Origin: Sneathiella sp.
GTDB lineage: Bacteria > Pseudomonadota > Alphaproteobacteria > Sneathiellales > Sneathiellaceae
DNA: 37,367 nt
Assembly: GCF_029233945.1 (NCBI RefSeq)
Contig: NZ_JARGOQ010000036.1
Span: 1-37,367 of the forward strand
Reading direction: 5' to 3'
Made by a program: the position numbers and the translations under genes. The notes beneath the pieces were generated by a model. It did no database searches, had not been told where the DNA came from, and saw nothing but the letters and a program-made list of their open reading frames with translations. Numbering within the stretch: position 1 is the first letter of the stretch; every line of letters starts with the position of its first letter. Below are positions 26,417 through 35,451 of this stretch, one piece after another.

Positions 26417-27754
26417 TCAGGGATTATTCGAGCCGAGAGCCGGTCCGTCATCCATGATTTCCGTCTGCTCCGCGTCCTCATCCGTTTCTGCGTCGCTATA
26501 GGCGGGGGGCTCGTCATTGACCCATTCTTCGGTTTCCGGGTTAAGCGTGGCGACTGCCGCCCCGGCGCGAACCGGCATGGCAACGAAAGTGCCCTGATCT
26601 TCCATCGGCAGGGGTCTGTTAATCTGCATCCGGTAAATTGCGAACAGGCCAATGGCGATATGGGCTGCTGCGATCCAGCCAAAGAAGACCATACTGCCGA
26701 GGATTGTCATAAATTGACCGACGATCAGCGGGCCGAAAATCGCGCCGACGCCGTTGGCAAACATCAGGCCGCTGCTGGCCGCGACCATCTTGTCCGGCTC
26801 CAGATAATCATTCGTGTAGGCAATGCAGAGCGAATAGAGGGGCACGGAAAAGCCGCCGAACAGCGCGACCGCTCCCAGGAACAGGAGGAAATTGTTTTCC
26901 TCTCCGGCATACATGGCCAGCAAGGCGGCCCCGCCGCTCAGCATGGTTGTAATCATCAGAACCATACGCCGGTCGAATTTATCCGAGAACCGCCCGACAG
27001 GCCATTGCAGGAGAACACCGCCCAGGATGGAAACACTGATAAAGCTGGAAATTTGCGCAACCGACAGGCCGATATTATCGCCATATACCGCCGCCATACC
27101 GTAAAAGGCACCGCCGATGACGCCTTGGGCGCACATGCCGATAACCCCGAGAGGGGAAATTTTATATAGCTCTTTCAGCTTGAGCCGGGTACTGGCCGTG
27201 AAGTTGGGGGCCGGGTTTGCCGTGAGCGTCATCGGGATAAGGGCCAGGGAAACCAGCACGGATACGAATATAAAGAGCGAATAGCCGCCTGGATCCGCCA
27301 CATTCAGGAAAACCTGACCGAGTGCCATCCCGCCCATCATGATGATCATATAGACCGAGAGAAGCTGACCACGGGTTTCATTGGTCGCCGCGTCATTGAG
27401 CCAGCTTTCACAGACGATATAAAGACCCGCAAAGGCGAAACCGGTCACAAACCGCATCGCGCCCCAGACAAAAGGATCAACGAAAACCACATAGATCAGC
27501 GCTGCCGAGGAGGCGAGCGACGCCAGCGCGGCAAACACCCGCACATGACCGACATTGGCAAGAATCTTGGGCGTGATCACCGATCCGAACAGGAAGCCGA
27601 GATAATAACCCGACATCACCAGACCAGTCACGGCAGCCGGGAATCCTTCCAGCGAGGCGCGGATACCGACAAGACTGAGTTGCAGGCCGTTTCCGACCAT
27701 GAGGAAGCCCAGTCCAAGGAGGAGTGGCCAGGAATTTATTACTGCAGCATACAT
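26417..27754 (-). CDS. MFS transporter, YcaD-like
   Basis: The 445-aa protein has about 12 hydrophobic segments in two halves and a hydrophilic acidic C-terminal tail of about 65 residues. LEGFPAAVTGLVMSGYYLGF and CESWLND in the first half resemble the YcaD-like branch. The longest frame begins with TTG at 27760; I chose the ATG two codons later. No good Shine-Dalgarno is visible. It lies between pncB (103 bp upstream) and nadE (81 bp downstream) on the same strand, so a NAD-precursor role can be imagined, but the substrate cannot be read from sequence. The acidic tail is unusual for this branch, as far as I recall. Confidence 0.88.
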   Translation of the reverse strand: MYAAVINSWPLLLGLGFLMVGNGLQLSLVGIRASLEGFPAAVTGLVMSGYYLGFLFGSVITPKILANVGHVRVFAALASLASSAALIYVVFVDPFVWGAMRFVTGFAFAGLYIVCESWLNDAATNETRGQLLSVYMIIMMGGMALGQVFLNVADPGGYSLFIFVSVLVSLALIPMTLTANPAPNFTASTRLKLKELYKISPLGVIGMCAQGVIGGAFYGMAAVYGDNIGLSVAQISSFISVSILGGVLLQWPVGRFSDKFDRRMVLMITTMLSGGAALLAMYAGEENNFLLFLGAVALFGGFSVPLYSLCIAYTNDYLEPDKMVAASSGLMFANGVGAIFGPLIVGQFMTILGSMVFFGWIAAAHIAIGLFAIYRMQINRPLPMEDQGTFVAMPVRAGAAVATLNPETEEWVNDEPPAYSDAETDEDAEQTEIMDDGPALGSNNP

Positions 27755-27857
27755 GGCCAAACATTCATAAAAAGAGGGCTTATTCTTATCCGCTTGTGGT
27801 TACAAACAGGGTGTCACGCTAATTGAAAAGCGACGTTTCCTGTTCAAAACCGGATGT

Positions 27858-29012
27858 TCAGGATTTTTCTTTCTTGAGCAGGAATTCCCGGCCCACCTTG
27901 ACACCGGGAACGCCGTCATAGGAAATGATATCGGCGGTCGCGTAAGTCTCGGGCCAGATTTCCGGCAGGAACGATCCGGTGCCCACAACATCGATCGGCG
28001 CCTTCATGTTGCCCATGATCCGGCATTTCTCCACCGAGAAGCCGGAGGAGGCTACAATCCTGACCTTGTCAAACCCTGCGTCATCAAGTTTTTCGCGCAT
28101 GGAGTAGATCGCGGCGGCGGAAACGCCCGTCCCGACCAGCCATTTCAGTTCCTGCTCCGACCGGTACTGGCGAATACCGCGCGGCATATAGCGTTCCAGC
28201 ACCGCATAAGACGTCGCGGGATCGAGCCCTTCGATGAAGCGTCCGCCATGGGTATCCATGCGGACGGACATCTTTCCCTCCGCCGCCAATTCCGGAAACC
28301 GCTTGCAGGTTGCCAGCGCATCGGTGACTTCCTTGCCGTAGTAATCGACAAGAACGGTGAGCGGATCATCGGGGAAACTTTCATGGAACATCTCGGCGGC
28401 GCGGAGCGTGCTTCCGGCATATCCGATCAGGGCGTGCGGCATGGTGCCGAGCCCCCTGTCATTGCCAAAATAATGCGCTGTCTCGTTATTGGCATTGCCG
28501 ATGAAGCCAACGGCGCCGAATTCCTTCTGCGCGGCGCGGCTCCCGACGGAAGCTGCATAGGCCATCATATCGGCCATCTCACTCCCGGCGCAGTGACGCG
28601 CGTCCATGGCGAGAAAACTCGCTTCGGGCAGATGGGAGCACATGGTGAAGGCGTTATAGGCGGCAACGCAGGCCGAGCCGAGCTTCTGCAAATAAAGCGT
28701 TTCCAGATCAACCAGATCATGAAAGCTGCCGGTGATATAGATAAGCGGTTCACCGGCGCCGACCCAGTCTCCCTCCGCGAAGCAAGGCTCGATCTTGAAG
28801 CTGTGGTCGCGCATCTTTGCGATATTGTCCAGCCAGTCGAGCATGATCTGCGGACAGAAGATAACCGGGCGTCGCATAAAAACAGCGTAAGTCACTGTTT
28901 TATCGCCAAATTGTCCGATAACACGCTTGGTTTTGTTAAAATACTGGTCGGTATGGTCGGCGATGGATGTATCCACCGCCTCCCGTTTGGCTACTGGCGT
29001 CTGACTGGTCAT
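27858..29012 (-). CDS. pncB: Nicotinate phosphoribosyltransferase
   Basis: This 384-aa enzyme converts nicotinate and PRPP to nicotinate mononucleotide in the Preiss-Handler salvage route. Motifs seen are TDQYFNKTKRV near the N-terminus (substrate loop), FIGNANNETA, GTMPHALIGYAGST with the conserved His that is phosphorylated in the family, then VDYYGKEV and RMDTHGG for phosphoribose binding. The protein is at the short end of the family's range, as usual in alphaproteobacteria. It starts 12 nt after the aroG stop, so it is co-transcribed with it. Its product is processed towards NadE, encoded nearby. Confidence 0.93.
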   Translation of the reverse strand: MTSQTPVAKREAVDTSIADHTDQYFNKTKRVIGQFGDKTVTYAVFMRRPVIFCPQIMLDWLDNIAKMRDHSFKIEPCFAEGDWVGAGEPLIYITGSFHDLVDLETLYLQKLGSACVAAYNAFTMCSHLPEASFLAMDARHCAGSEMADMMAYAASVGSRAAQKEFGAVGFIGNANNETAHYFGNDRGLGTMPHALIGYAGSTLRAAEMFHESFPDDPLTVLVDYYGKEVTDALATCKRFPELAAEGKMSVRMDTHGGRFIEGLDPATSYAVLERYMPRGIRQYRSEQELKWLVGTGVSAAAIYSMREKLDDAGFDKVRIVASSGFSVEKCRIMGNMKAPIDVVGTGSFLPEIWPETYATADIISYDGVPGVKVGREFLLKKEKS

Positions 29013-29024
29013 ATCCGTCGAAGA

Positions 29025-30404
29025 TTACGAGGCGGCAGCGATGGCCGTCCCGTTTCCCCTTTCTTTCTTGATCATTTCGGAAATCAGGAACGCGAGTTCC
29101 AGCGCCTGATTGGCGTTGAGGCGCGGATCGCAGGCTGTGTGATACCGATCGCTTAAGCCCTCCTCGGTGACCTCGAACGCGCCGCCGATGCATTCGGTGA
29201 CATTCTGTCCGGTCATCTCGAAATGAACACCACCGGCATAGGAACCTTCGGCCTGATGCACATCGAAGAACTGACGCACTTCCGTCAGGATGCGGTCAAC
29301 GGGGCGGGTTTTATAGCCGGTCGTGGACTTGATCGTATTGCCATGCATCGGATCGCAGGACCAGACAACCGTCCGCCCTTCCCGCTCGATTTTGCGGATC
29401 AGCTCCGGCAGATGTTTCTCGACATTATCCGCGCCGAAGCGGCAGATGACCGTCATGCGGCCCGCCTCATTCTCCGGGTTCAGCGCATCAATCAGGCGGA
29501 GCAGGCCATCGGCCGTTTGTGTCGGCCCGGCCTTGACGCCGATCGGGTTGGCAACCCCGCGCAGGAACTCAACATGCGCTTCATCCGGATCGCGGGTGCG
29601 ATCGCCGATCCACAGCATATGGGCGGAGGTATCGTAGTAATCGCCCGATGTGCTGTCAACGCGGGTCAGCGCCTGCTCATAGGGGAGCAGCAACGCCTCA
29701 TGCGAGGTGTAGAAATCCGTCCGCCCCATTTCCGGGGTGTTGGTTGAGGACACGCCGCAGGCTTCCATAAAGGCGAGTGCATCATGAATGCGGTCCGCCA
29801 TCTCGCGGTAGCGATCCCCTTGCGCGCCACTGGCGACGAACCCCATGTTCCAGCTATGGACCTGATGCAGATCGGCATAGCCGCCTTGCGCGAAAGCCCG
29901 CAAAAGGTTGAGGGTTGACGCGGCCTGCGAGTAGGCTTTCAGCATCCGCGCCGGGTCAGGCACGCGGGAGGTTTCATCAAATTCAAAACCGTTGATGATA
30001 TCGCCGCGGTAGCTTGGCAGCTCGACATCGCCCACCGTTTCCGTATCGGAAGAGCGCGGCTTGGCAAACTGGCCGGCAAGGCGGCCCACCTTCACGATTG
30101 GGCAGTTCGCCCCGAAGGTGAGGACAACGGCCATCTGCAAGAGAACCTTAAAGGTGTCGCGAATGTTATCGGGATGGAATTCAGCGAAGCTTTCGGCGCA
30201 GTCGCCGCCCTGAAGAAGAAAGGCCCGGCCATTGGCCACCTCGGCCAGCTTTTTCTTCAGGTTCCGTGCTTCGCCCGCAAAGACGAGCGGCGGAAAGGAT
30301 TTCAACTCCTTCTCGATCGCTTCAACGGCCTGGATGTCCGGATAGGTTGGCAGCTGGCGCACAGGCTTTTGTTTCCAGCTTTCAGGGGTCCAGGTTTTAG
30401 ACAT
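29025..30404 (-). CDS. aroG: 3-deoxy-7-phosphoheptulonate synthase, class II
   Basis: The 459-aa plant-type (class II) DAHP synthase joins PEP and erythrose-4-phosphate, the entry step to aromatic amino acids. Class II signatures are [14 protein letters not shown] near the start, [55 protein letters not shown] and [18 protein letters not shown]. There is no resemblance to class I AroF/G/H, so the symbol aroG is used only in the loose sense often given to these genes. AAGGA lies about 8 nt before the ATG. It heads the aroG-pncB pair. Confidence 0.95.
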   Translation of the reverse strand: MSKTWTPESWKQKPVRQLPTYPDIQAVEAIEKELKSFPPLVFAGEARNLKKKLAEVANGRAFLLQGGDCAESFAEFHPDNIRDTFKVLLQMAVVLTFGANCPIVKVGRLAGQFAKPRSSDTETVGDVELPSYRGDIINGFEFDETSRVPDPARMLKAYSQAASTLNLLRAFAQGGYADLHQVHSWNMGFVASGAQGDRYREMADRIHDALAFMEACGVSSTNTPEMGRTDFYTSHEALLLPYEQALTRVDSTSGDYYDTSAHMLWIGDRTRDPDEAHVEFLRGVANPIGVKAGPTQTADGLLRLIDALNPENEAGRMTVICRFGADNVEKHLPELIRKIEREGRTVVWSCDPMHGNTIKSTTGYKTRPVDRILTEVRQFFDVHQAEGSYAGGVHFEMTGQNVTECIGGAFEVTEEGLSDRYHTACDPRLNANQALELAFLISEMIKKERGNGTAIAAAS

Positions 30405-30478
30405 CTCTATATTCCTTAAATCTCATTCGCTCAAAAAAGCTATTATCTACAGCCTTTTATGGTTTACGCAATGGATAA

Positions 30479-30516
30479 CCGGCCTTTTTTCGACATTTTA
30501 GTCAAAAAATCCGGCC
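30479..30516 (-). terminator. Imperfect hairpin after gor, possible terminator
   Basis: CCGG at both ends, T6/A6 and GAC/GTC pair with small bulges across 30479-30516, about 35-70 bp past the gor stop. On the minus strand GGCCGG is followed directly by A and six T, which could itself act as a terminator. The stem is imperfect, so this call is tentative. Confidence 0.4.
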
Positions 30517-30550
30517 GATTTCCCGTGTTCCTGATGAAATAGGGCCCGCC

Positions 30551-31906
30551 TCAGGCAGCGACAAATTTCTCCCGCATGGTGACGATCTCCTCGGCAAGCG
30601 ACGGATGAACGCCGACGGTCGCGTCAAATTGCGCCTTCGTCGCCTTGCATTTGAGCGCGATGCCGACGGCCTGGATAATCTCCGCCGCGTCGGACCCGAC
30701 AATATGCGCGCCAACGACAATGTCGCTTTTTGCATCAACAATCAGCTTCACGAAGGCTTTTTCCGTGCCGCCGGTCAGCGTCTGCTTCATCGGGCGGAAG
30801 TCGGATTTATAGATATCAACCTCGCCGTATCTTTCGCGCGCGTCCTCCTCGCTCAGCCCGACAGTGCCCACCTGCGGTTGGGAAAAGACGGCGGAGGGGA
30901 CATTTTCATGATCCATCGCGCGCGGCCGACCGCCGAAGACCGTCTCGGCGAAGGCCATGCCTTCATGAATGGCGACGGGGGTGAGTGCAATCCGGTCCGT
31001 GACATCGCCGACGGCGTATATGTTGTCAACGGTCGTCTGGGAATCCGGCGTGACCTTCACCGCGCCGTTCTCTTTCAGTTCCACGCCGATGCCTTCAAGG
31101 CCGAGGTCTGCCGTATTCGGGCGGCGTCCCGTGGCATACATGATCGCATCGGTTTCCAGCACATCGCCATCCTCCAGCGTCACCTTAAGGCCGCTGTCGG
31201 TTTTCTCAATTTTTGCGGGGTTCGAATGGGTGCGCAGATCGATGCCTTTTTTCTGGATCTCGTCCGCGAGGAAATTCTGCACATCCTTATCGAAGCCGCG
31301 CAGGATCTGCGTGCTGCGGTAAAGCTGCGTCACTTCCGCGCCGAGGCCATTGAAAATGCCGGCAAACTCGACCGCGATATAACCGCCGCCAACGACAATT
31401 ACTCGTTTCGGGAACTCTTCCAGATGCAGCGCCTCGTTGGAGGAAATGGCATGCTCGATCCCCGGCACATCCGGCATGACCGGCGCGCCGCCCGTGGCGA
31501 TCAGGATATATTTCGCCGTGATTTCCTTATCCCCGACCCGCACCGTATTGCGATCAACGAGTGTCGCGCGGCCCTGATACAGCTCGACATTATTGTTATC
31601 GAGGATCGTATGGTAGATGCGGTTCAGCCGGTCGATTTCCTTGTCCTTGTTGGCGATCAGCGTCTCCCAGGAATGGGTCGGCTTGCCGACCGTCCAGCCA
31701 TAGGCGGCGGCATCCTCGAAATCCTCCGAAAAATGGCTCGCATAGACCAGTAGTTTTTTCGGCACGCAGCCGCGAATGACACAGGTGCCGCCCACGCGGA
31801 ATTCCTCGGCAATGGCCACCTTGGCGCCGAGGCTGGAGGAGATGCGCGAGGCACGGACACCACCGGAGCCAGCCCCGATGACAAAAAGGTCGTAATCGAA
31901 TTCCAC
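30551..31906 (-). CDS. gor: Glutathione-disulfide reductase
   Basis: The 451-aa FAD enzyme reduces GSSG with NADPH. FAD binding is at IGAGSGGVRAS (10-20), the redox pair is Cys42/Cys47 in GGTCVIRGCVPKK, and the NADPH motif GGGYIAVEFAGIF is followed by the two arginines of LYRSTQILR that favour NADPH over NADH. ATGRRPNT and the C-terminal GVHPSLAEE (active-site His-Glu pair) are present. It starts with GTG at 31906 with AGGAAG about 7 nt upstream. It is downstream of gabD on the same strand with a 69-bp gap, so it may share that transcript. Confidence 0.95.
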   Translation of the reverse strand: MEFDYDLFVIGAGSGGVRASRISSSLGAKVAIAEEFRVGGTCVIRGCVPKKLLVYASHFSEDFEDAAAYGWTVGKPTHSWETLIANKDKEIDRLNRIYHTILDNNNVELYQGRATLVDRNTVRVGDKEITAKYILIATGGAPVMPDVPGIEHAISSNEALHLEEFPKRVIVVGGGYIAVEFAGIFNGLGAEVTQLYRSTQILRGFDKDVQNFLADEIQKKGIDLRTHSNPAKIEKTDSGLKVTLEDGDVLETDAIMYATGRRPNTADLGLEGIGVELKENGAVKVTPDSQTTVDNIYAVGDVTDRIALTPVAIHEGMAFAETVFGGRPRAMDHENVPSAVFSQPQVGTVGLSEEDARERYGEVDIYKSDFRPMKQTLTGGTEKAFVKLIVDAKSDIVVGAHIVGSDAAEIIQAVGIALKCKATKAQFDATVGVHPSLAEEIVTMREKFVAA

Positions 31907-31975
31907 TTTATTCTTCCTATACTCGGATGCCCTTACGGCATCGGGTTGGCGCGGCCCCGGAATTTGTATCGGCGA

Positions 31976-33457
31976 TCAGCTGTCGATGCCGCCAATACAC
32001 ATGTATTTAATCTCCAGATAATCATCAATGCCGTATTTTGAACCCTCCCGGCCGATACCGGATTGTTTTACACCGCCAAAAGGTGCAACTTCCGTCGAGA
32101 TAATGCCCGTATTGATGCCGACGATGCCATATTCCAGCGCTTCGCTCACCCGCCAGATGCGGCCGATATCGCGCGCGCAGAGATAGGCGGCAAGACCGAA
32201 TTCCGTATCATTGGCCATCGCAATCACGTCTGCCTCGTCCGTGAAGGTGAAAATCGGCGCCATGGGACCGAAGGTTTCTTCGCGGGCGACTTTCATGTCC
32301 TGCGTGACACCGGTCAGGATCGTGGGCTCAAAAAAGGTCTGGCCAAGGGCGTGCCGATGCCCGCCCACGGCCAGCGTTGCGCCTTTATCAAGCGCGTCCT
32401 TGATATGATCCTCCACCTTCTTGACGGCGGCTTCGGTGATCAGCGGACCCTGCATGACACCCTCTTCAAGGCCGTTGCCGACTTTAAGCGATTTGACCTT
32501 TTCGGTCAGTTTCGCAACAAAAGCGTCCTGGATGCTCTTCTGCACATAGATACGATTGGCACAGACACAGGTCTGCCCGGCGTTGCGGTATTTCGATGCC
32601 ATCGCGGCCTCGACCGCTTCATCGAGATTGGCGTCATCAAAAACGATAAAGGGCGCATTGCCGCCGAGTTCCATCGATGTTTTCTTGACCGTGCCCGCAC
32701 ATTGCTCCATTAGCAGCTTGCCTACAGCGGTCGAGCCGGTGAAGGTTAGCTTGGCCACCAACGGATTTGACGTCATTTCCTTGCCGATATCCTTCGCCTC
32801 ACCCGTCACAACGCCGAGAATACCCGCCGGTATCCCCGCCCGCTCCGCCAGTACCGCCATGGCAAAGGCGGAATAAGGGGTGAGTTCGGCGGGCTTGATC
32901 ACCATCGGACATCCGGCGGCGAGCGCGGGCGCGGCCTTTCGCGTGATCATGGCGATCGGGAAATTCCACGGAGTAATCGCGACGGTCACGCCAATCGGCT
33001 GTTTGATCACGACAATGCGTTTGTCGCTTTGATGTTCGGGGATGGTATCGCCATAGATGCGTTTACCTTCCTCGGCGAACCATTCGATGAAGGAGGCCGC
33101 ATAGGCCACCTCCCCTTTGGCTTCAGCCAGCGGCTTGCCCATCTCGACGGTCATGATCTTTGCGAGATCGTCCGTCGCCTCCAGCATCAAATCATGCCAT
33201 TTACGCAAGATGTTCGCCCGTTCCTTGGCGGTCTTGCCGGCCCAGGCAGGCATGGCGGCCTTCGCCGCCTCAATCGCGCGGCGGGTCTCGCTTGCGCCCA
33301 TTTCCGGTACGGTGCCGATCACCTCACCGGTTGCCGGATTGGTCACCTCCAGCGTCTTGCCGCTGTCCGCATCGCACCATTTTCCGGCGACAAGTCCCTG
33401 CATCCGCAACAGCTCGGGATCCTTCAGGTTAAGAGGATTGGTGTTTTTGTCCAGCAT
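31976..33457 (-). CDS. gabD: NAD(P)+ succinate-semialdehyde dehydrogenase-like aldehyde dehydrogenase
   Basis: This 493-aa aldehyde dehydrogenase has the catalytic Cys297 in [12 protein letters not shown], the general base Glu263 in [12 protein letters not shown], the cofactor segment [22 protein letters not shown] and the Rossmann GSTAVGKLL. The GabD subfamily is suggested by this wording and by GFGGVK-type C-terminal sequence ([16 protein letters not shown]). The physiological aldehyde is inferred. The longest frame reaches 33544, but I chose ATG 33457: AAGGAG lies 7 nt upstream and the longer version would start upstream of the likely transcription start. It is divergent from the CDF gene. 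Confidence 0.92.
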   Translation of the reverse strand: MLDKNTNPLNLKDPELLRMQGLVAGKWCDADSGKTLEVTNPATGEVIGTVPEMGASETRRAIEAAKAAMPAWAGKTAKERANILRKWHDLMLEATDDLAKIMTVEMGKPLAEAKGEVAYAASFIEWFAEEGKRIYGDTIPEHQSDKRIVVIKQPIGVTVAITPWNFPIAMITRKAAPALAAGCPMVIKPAELTPYSAFAMAVLAERAGIPAGILGVVTGEAKDIGKEMTSNPLVAKLTFTGSTAVGKLLMEQCAGTVKKTSMELGGNAPFIVFDDANLDEAVEAAMASKYRNAGQTCVCANRIYVQKSIQDAFVAKLTEKVKSLKVGNGLEEGVMQGPLITEAAVKKVEDHIKDALDKGATLAVGGHRHALGQTFFEPTILTGVTQDMKVAREETFGPMAPIFTFTDEADVIAMANDTEFGLAAYLCARDIGRIWRVSEALEYGIVGINTGIISTEVAPFGGVKQSGIGREGSKYGIDDYLEIKYMCIGGIDS

Positions 33458-33516
33458 GGTGAGCTCCTTGGGTTGGGGTTTCGGTGCGCGGCCTGCAACG
33501 CCGTGACCGAAGCCGG

Positions 33517-33544
33517 AGTTTATGCCACAATATCTAATAGTCAA
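33517..33544 (-). promoter_or_regulatory. Candidate sigma-70 promoter for gabD
   Basis: On the minus strand TTGACT (33544-33539), a 16-bp spacer and TAAACT (33522-33517) form a good match. The predicted start near 33510 gives a leader of about 50 nt to the ATG at 33457. This supports the shorter protein. Confidence 0.45.
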
Positions 33545-33586
33545 TCATCGATCCTCAACCGTTTCTTGATTTTAGCGCGGGTTCCA

Positions 33587-33615
33587 TTGAAAATAGAATG
33601 CAAGTGCCCTAGTCT
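33587..33615 (+). promoter_or_regulatory. Candidate promoter for the CDF transporter gene
   Basis: TTGAAA (33587-33592), a 17-bp spacer and TAGTCT (33610-33615) lie about 40 bp before the GTG start. The -10 is a weak match, so this is only a candidate. Confidence 0.28.
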
Positions 33616-33656
33616 GGCGCAGAAATACCGACCAATTTTATTGCGGAGAATGTGCT

Positions 33657-34586
33657 GTGGCGAGTGGATCGAAAAAAGTTATCTATGCAGCACTGGCGGG
33701 CAATTCGCTGATTGCCATCTCGAAATTCACGGCGGCGTTCTTTACCGGAAGTTCCGCAATGCTGAGCGAGGGCGTGCATTCGCTTGTCGATACGGGCAAT
33801 CAGATCCTGATGCTCCATGGTCTCAAAAAAGCGTCGAAAAAGCCGGATAAAATGCATCCCTTCGGTTACGGGACGGAGCTTTATTTCTGGGCCTTCGTCG
33901 TTGCCATCCTGATTTTCGCGCTTGGATCGGGCATCTCCCTTTATGAGGGGATCAAGCATATCCGCCATCCCGAAGTGATCACCGATCCGACCTGGAATTA
34001 TGTCGTGCTGGGCCTTGCCATCATCTTCGAGGGCTGGGCCTGGACCGTCGCTTACCTCGAATTCAATCGCGTCAAGGGTAAACGGGGCCTCTGGCAGGAA
34101 GTCCGCCGCAGCAAGGATCCGACCATCTTCACCATTTTGTTTGAGGATACAGCGGCGATGCTGGGGCTTGTCGCGGCGCTTGTCGGTATTTTCCTTGCCC
34201 AGTATCTTGGTATCCCGGAACTTGACGGGGTGGCCTCCGTCGTGATTGCGGCCATTCTTGCGGCTGTTGCCGTTCTGCTTGCCATTGAATGCAAGGGACT
34301 GCTCATCGGAGAGGGCGCGAGCAAGGAGGTTGTTGAAGGAATTGAACAAATCTTCAGTAATGACAGCCGCATCGTCAGCCTGAACGAACTTCTTACCATG
34401 CATATGGGGCCGACAGATATATTGGTGAATGTCAGCATTGATTTTTCCGATGCCCTTGACTCGAAAGAAGTTGAGGCCGCGGTCAGTGATTTTGAAACCC
34501 AGATCAAACAGCAGTTTCCAAATGTTAAGCGCATCTTTATCGAGGCACAAAGTTTCTTGTCGCATATTCGCGTAAATTCTGCTTAA
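33657..34586 (+). CDS. Cation diffusion facilitator (CDF) metal exporter, ZnT9-like branch
   Basis: The 309-aa protein has about six transmembrane segments. EGVHSLVDTGNQ in the second segment and FEDTAAMLGLVAAL in the fifth supply the His/Asp metal-site residues expected of CDF carriers of Zn2+ or another divalent ion. HPFGYGTELYFWAF and the overall wording resemble the SLC30A9/ZnT9 branch. A cytosolic C-terminal ferredoxin-like domain follows from about 215. It starts with GTG at 33657; GGAGA lies about 8 nt upstream and no ATG is available before the conserved start. A PAS_5 gene follows after 31 nt with no terminator, so the two are probably co-transcribed. The metal is not determined. Confidence 0.93.
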   Translation: MASGSKKVIYAALAGNSLIAISKFTAAFFTGSSAMLSEGVHSLVDTGNQILMLHGLKKASKKPDKMHPFGYGTELYFWAFVVAILIFALGSGISLYEGIKHIRHPEVITDPTWNYVVLGLAIIFEGWAWTVAYLEFNRVKGKRGLWQEVRRSKDPTIFTILFEDTAAMLGLVAALVGIFLAQYLGIPELDGVASVVIAAILAAVAVLLAIECKGLLIGEGASKEVVEGIEQIFSNDSRIVSLNELLTMHMGPTDILVNVSIDFSDALDSKEVEAAVSDFETQIKQQFPNVKRIFIEAQSFLSHIRVNSA

Positions 34587-34617
34587 AGGTACAAAAATAA
34601 AAAAGGAAAAAAATTAA

Positions 34618-35118
34618 GTGGAAGCGATTGCTGTTGAAGATGACGCCCGATCTGACAATTTCAAAAAAATATACCGGTATGATGTTACCTCGGCGGATAA
34701 TTTCGAAACACCCGCCGTCAGCAAGCTCTATCAGTGGTGGGAGGAGTTCAAGCCCGGCCTGCCGATGCGAACGGACTTCGATATTTCCCGTCACTGGACG
34801 ATTGCCCCGTCGCTCTATCTGATCGAGGCGGTCGCGCCCGGTCAGTATCTTCACCGGCTGAATGGGGAGAATGTTGTCGATATCATCGGCGTTTCCTTGC
34901 GCGGCCACGAAATTTCCCTGACCAGCCCGCTCCCGGAACTGCGCCGGTTTGCGAGCTATATGGATATGCTGGTGGAAGGCAAAAAACCTGGCCGCTGCGA
35001 GGGCATTGTCGAGGTTCTGGGAGTGCGGGACGCAAAGTTCGAAACCGTGGATTGCCCGCTCCTGCGCGATGATGGCAGTGTCGGTTTCCTGCTCGGGGCG
35101 ATCTCGCTGCGTGACTGA
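34618..35118 (+). CDS. Stand-alone PAS-domain (PAS_5 type) protein
   Basis: This 166-aa protein appears to be a single PAS-like domain of the PAS_5 type common in alphaproteobacteria: KLYQWWEEF, then FDISRHWTIAPSLYLIEAV, QYLHRLNGENVVDIIGVSLRG and CPLLRDDGSVGFLLGAI. There is no output domain, signal peptide or membrane segment, so it would have to act through a partner. The start is GTG at 34618 with AAGGA about 10 nt upstream in an A-rich leader. It follows the CDF gene by 31 nt. The ligand and role are unknown. Confidence 0.85.
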   Translation: MEAIAVEDDARSDNFKKIYRYDVTSADNFETPAVSKLYQWWEEFKPGLPMRTDFDISRHWTIAPSLYLIEAVAPGQYLHRLNGENVVDIIGVSLRGHEISLTSPLPELRRFASYMDMLVEGKKPGRCEGIVEVLGVRDAKFETVDCPLLRDDGSVGFLLGAISLRD

Positions 35119-35451
35119 TTCCGCCCGTCACCTGGCCGAAAATGAGCCCCGTCCATCGTTAGAATCGATATATTTTTTCACCGATTGATGGAAAAATCCG
35201 CCTGAATCACCGAAAATGAGCTTGATTTTGGTTCTGCAAGGTTTCAGAATTAGCGAATATACCAATAGCGAAAACGAGTTAGAGTAAGAGTACGGGAGGC
35301 CGCAATATAGGTTGGCATATTCTTGCGCTGTGTATGTGGCACATGAATTGAGACCTAATTGAAAATAAGAGACAACTGCGGAGTGTCCTCCGCCTTAGAG
35401 GTGAAACGTCCGACCGTTTCCCGTGAGGCGGACCAGATTACAGGAGTTGAT
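35119..35451 (+). other. Long intergenic region and probable leader of the cyclopropane synthase gene
   Basis: There is no supported ORF in these 333 bp; the frame that opens at TTG 35359 is unlikely to be translated from there. It contains a 12-bp direct repeat CCGAAAATGAGC (35136-35147 and 35210-35221, 74 bp apart), an AATCG/CGATT inverted repeat near 35163-35186, and a hairpin at 35378-35393. No promoter is convincing: TTGATT (35223-35228) with CAGAAT 17 bp on is the best weak match. Confidence 0.5.
35378..35393 (+). promoter_or_regulatory. Hairpin in the cfa leader
   Basis: GCGGAG (35378-35383) pairs with CTCCGC (35388-35393) around a TGTC loop. It lies about 50 bp before the Shine-Dalgarno AGGAG (35442-35446) and has no T-run, so it is not a terminator. 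It may shape translation or stability of the message; in E. coli the cfa leader is a target of small RNAs, which is only an analogy here. Confidence 0.4.

Noticed and set aside
26374-26682. Minus-strand ORF of 102 codons overlapping the 3' end of the MFS gene
   Set aside because: It is an alternative frame of the acidic MFS tail with no Shine-Dalgarno or domain.
30605-31753. Plus-strand ORF of 382 codons opposite gor
   Set aside because: gor has all catalytic motifs; the antisense frame has none.
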